Under the pieces are notes generated by a model, which was not told where the DNA came from, made no database searches, and saw only the letters and a program-made list of their open reading frames with translations. From Rivularia sp. MS3 (lineage in GTDB: Bacteria > Cyanobacteriota > Cyanobacteriia > Cyanobacteriales > Nostocaceae), in the NCBI GenBank assembly GCA_019192545.1, contig JAHCMI010000056.1:1-62244 (forward strand): 62,244 nt of DNA. Direction: 5' to 3'. Numbering within the stretch: position 1 is the first letter of the stretch; every line of letters begins with the position of its first letter. Shown here piece by piece: positions 61,233 to 62,244 of this stretch. The position numbers and the translations under genes were made by a program.

Positions 61233-61253
61233 AATACAGCATATTTATTTTCG

Positions 61254-61309
61254 TTCCCTTTCCCTCTCCTTAATAAGGAGAGGGATGTCCGTAAGGACAG
61301 GGTGAGGTT
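61254..61309. repeat. Dispersed palindromic repeat (CCCTCTCCTT type)
   Basis: TTTCCCTCTCCTTAATAAGGAG...GTCCGTAAGGACAGGGTGAGG is the best preserved of four copies (others at 9260, 18671 and 38901). The hairpin CCCTCTCCTTA/TAAGGAGAGGG is exact. Confidence 0.85.
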
Positions 61310-61328
61310 TTAACAACACAAATTAAAA

Positions 61329-62099
61329 TCAATTTTGTAATTCAGCCTTGGCTATTCCATCCAAACCAACAGATGCCAGTAAGTTTTCCCAAGCCGCAGC
61401 GACTTCCGAATCATTTGGTTGAGAACGTTTGAGTGCTGCAAGATTTTCGATTGCTTCAAACCAGTAACCTGATTGGCTGTAAAGTACTACTTGCTCTAAA
61501 GATTGCGGTTTATTCAGTTGATTTACCAATGCAGAATCCAGGTTAATTCGACGCACCAATCCTTCTACAAAGGGGTTTTTTGGCCCTGCTTGTTGACAAA
61601 TCATCGACACTACAAATCGATAATCCTTCTCTTTTTCTAAAGCTGCTTCTGTTTTTGGCAAGGTAAAACTAATAATCCCTGGAGCTTTCTCTATATTTAC
61701 CTCTGCCTGATAAATTCCTTCTCCTTCTTCATCTTCCAAAGTAAATTCTAAGGCTTTTGCTGAAGTTGCAGGTACATACACCATAAAACTCGGATGAGAA
61801 GATGCCGTTAAGCCTAATTTAGAAGATGGTAATAAAGGAACTAAAGTCTTGTCAATTGTCTGACTTTTAACTTCAATAGAATCTGCAACCGCTGACTCGC
61901 ACATACCATTATTCCGTCTACCACCTCCAACTGCGTTTTTAGGCGCTCGTTCGCCTTTACGAGACTTAAATGCTACATTTGAGCGCTTTTTAGCAGTTGC
62001 ATCCTGGGCTTGAACCTGCGTTGTCGAAGCAGGAATTAAAGCACATTGAAGCAACAAGGTGGCTGCACTAAGCACTAAGCAATGTTTTATTCTATTCAT
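61329..62099 (-). CDS. DUF928 domain secreted protein
   Basis: This 256-residue protein has an N-terminal signal peptide (HCLVLSAATLLLQCALIPAS, cleavage near VQAQD), a Lys/Arg-rich Gly segment (SRKGERAPKNAVGGGRRN), then the DUF928 domain. In the domain, LTASSHPSFMVYVPATS, ALEFTLEDEEGEGIYQA and ISFTLPKTEAALE are recognisable, with a Cys in VVSMICQQ. Function unknown. DUF928 proteins are common in cyanobacteria, often near CHASE2 and TPR proteins. It is transcribed toward the hyp region with a repeat-rich gap between. Confidence 0.88.
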   Translation of the reverse strand: MNRIKHCLVLSAATLLLQCALIPASTTQVQAQDATAKKRSNVAFKSRKGERAPKNAVGGGRRNNGMCESAVADSIEVKSQTIDKTLVPLLPSSKLGLTASSHPSFMVYVPATSAKALEFTLEDEEGEGIYQAEVNIEKAPGIISFTLPKTEAALEKEKDYRFVVSMICQQAGPKNPFVEGLVRRINLDSALVNQLNKPQSLEQVVLYSQSGYWFEAIENLAALKRSQPNDSEVAAAWENLLASVGLDGIAKAELQN

Positions 62100-62204
62100 C
62101 TTAAAGTTTTTTGCTATATAGCTATATAAAATATAGTTCCCAAAATCGAGAGAGTACTAACATTAGAATGGGGCATTGGGCATGGGTAGTTGGTAATTGA
62201 TAAT

Positions 62205-62244
62205 TGATAATTCTCCCCATCTCCCCATCTCCCCATCTCCCCAT
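62205..62244. repeat. 8-bp tandem repeat (CTCCCCAT)n at window edge
   Basis: Four to five exact copies of the octamer CTCCCCAT end the window. The unit is 8 bp, unlike the 7-bp arrays elsewhere here. It probably continues beyond the window. Confidence 0.85.

Larger units (their letters stand above)
60242..61328. other. Long spacer upstream of the extended hyp operon
   Basis: This AT-rich region of about 1.1 kb has no convincing gene. It contains a GAAACCCGGTTTC repeat near 60323, a perfect TAAAGCGAGTTA/TAACTCGCTTTA hairpin at 61199-61232, and the CCCTCTCCTT repeat at 61254-61309. It should hold the operon's promoter region and part of the DUF928 3' region. I could not place promoters or a clear NtcA site. 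Confidence 0.5.

Overview
The window is chromosomal DNA of a filamentous, probably heterocyst-forming cyanobacterium (Nostocales, Calothrix/Rivularia/Nostoc-like). The evidence is GUN4, PxcA, the ferredoxin-thioredoxin reductase catalytic chain and a cyanobacterial-type extended hyp operon, plus at least 14 copies of the HIP1 octamer GCGATCGC (for example at 5255, 8075, 11717, 16270, 33383, 43847, 59727). The intergenic DNA is full of heptameric short tandem repeats (AGGAGTT, CAGTGAG, AGGTTAA, CCCAATG types) and small dispersed palindromes typical of that group. The species cannot be fixed from the sequence alone. I recognised no rRNA, tRNA or CRISPR array.

Layout. 1-5000: msrA, then a protein-sorting locus on the minus strand: a PEP-CTERM protein with a nidogen-like domain, cyanoexosortase A, a 56-residue translationally coupled partner, and an HpsJ-like membrane protein. 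5500-9150 (plus): rhodanese, TIGR04283-type glycosyltransferase, acyltransferase 3, GIY-YIG nuclease-like protein. 9500-12320 (minus): M50 peptidase-like membrane protein and a TpsB/FhaC outer-membrane transporter. 12860-20040 (plus): NfeD-like/flotillin pair, RNase PH, 6-phosphogluconolactonase, a zinc-ribbon/FHA protein and two small secreted proteins. 20100-20950: a decayed DUF433/DUF5615 toxin-antitoxin pair, the antitoxin interrupted by an amber codon and the toxin by a 114-bp MITE with a TCA target duplication. 21000-24230 (minus): an unknown protein and an AddB/UvrD-like ATPase. 24330-29805: pxcA, a membrane-anchored cytochrome P450, an NADPH-dependent reductase and a divergent LysR regulator. 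30479-37529 (plus): a Na+/H+ antiporter, then an RND efflux adaptor and pump with a GUN4-domain gene between them. 37800-41700: a DJ-1/PfpI protein whose membrane leader is cut by an amber codon, a divergent LysR regulator, and an Asn/Gln-rich repeat protein. 42383-47402 (minus): lptF-lptB-lptA, DUF309, ftrC and a DUF58 protein.

49300-60250 (minus) is the extended hydrogenase-maturation operon. In transcription order it encodes a TPR protein, two small membrane proteins, a NifU-like protein, an NHL six-blade propeller, hypF, hypC, hypD, a 4-oxalocrotonate-tautomerase-like protein, hypE, hypA and hypB. HypF and HypE make the CN ligands, HypC and HypD assemble Fe(CN)2CO, and HypA and HypB insert nickel. 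The five upstream genes match the order known from Nostoc PCC 7120, where a role in small-subunit maturation has been proposed. The hydrogenase structural genes lie outside the window. It ends with a DUF928 protein and an 8-bp tandem repeat at the edge.

The most unusual features are the doubly inactivated toxin-antitoxin pair, the amber-interrupted DJ-1 leader, the very short cyanoexosortase partner, GUN4 inside an efflux operon, hairpins and inverted repeat arrays inside the hyp operon, and heptameric repeats that have become the C-terminal codons and stop codons of several genes.
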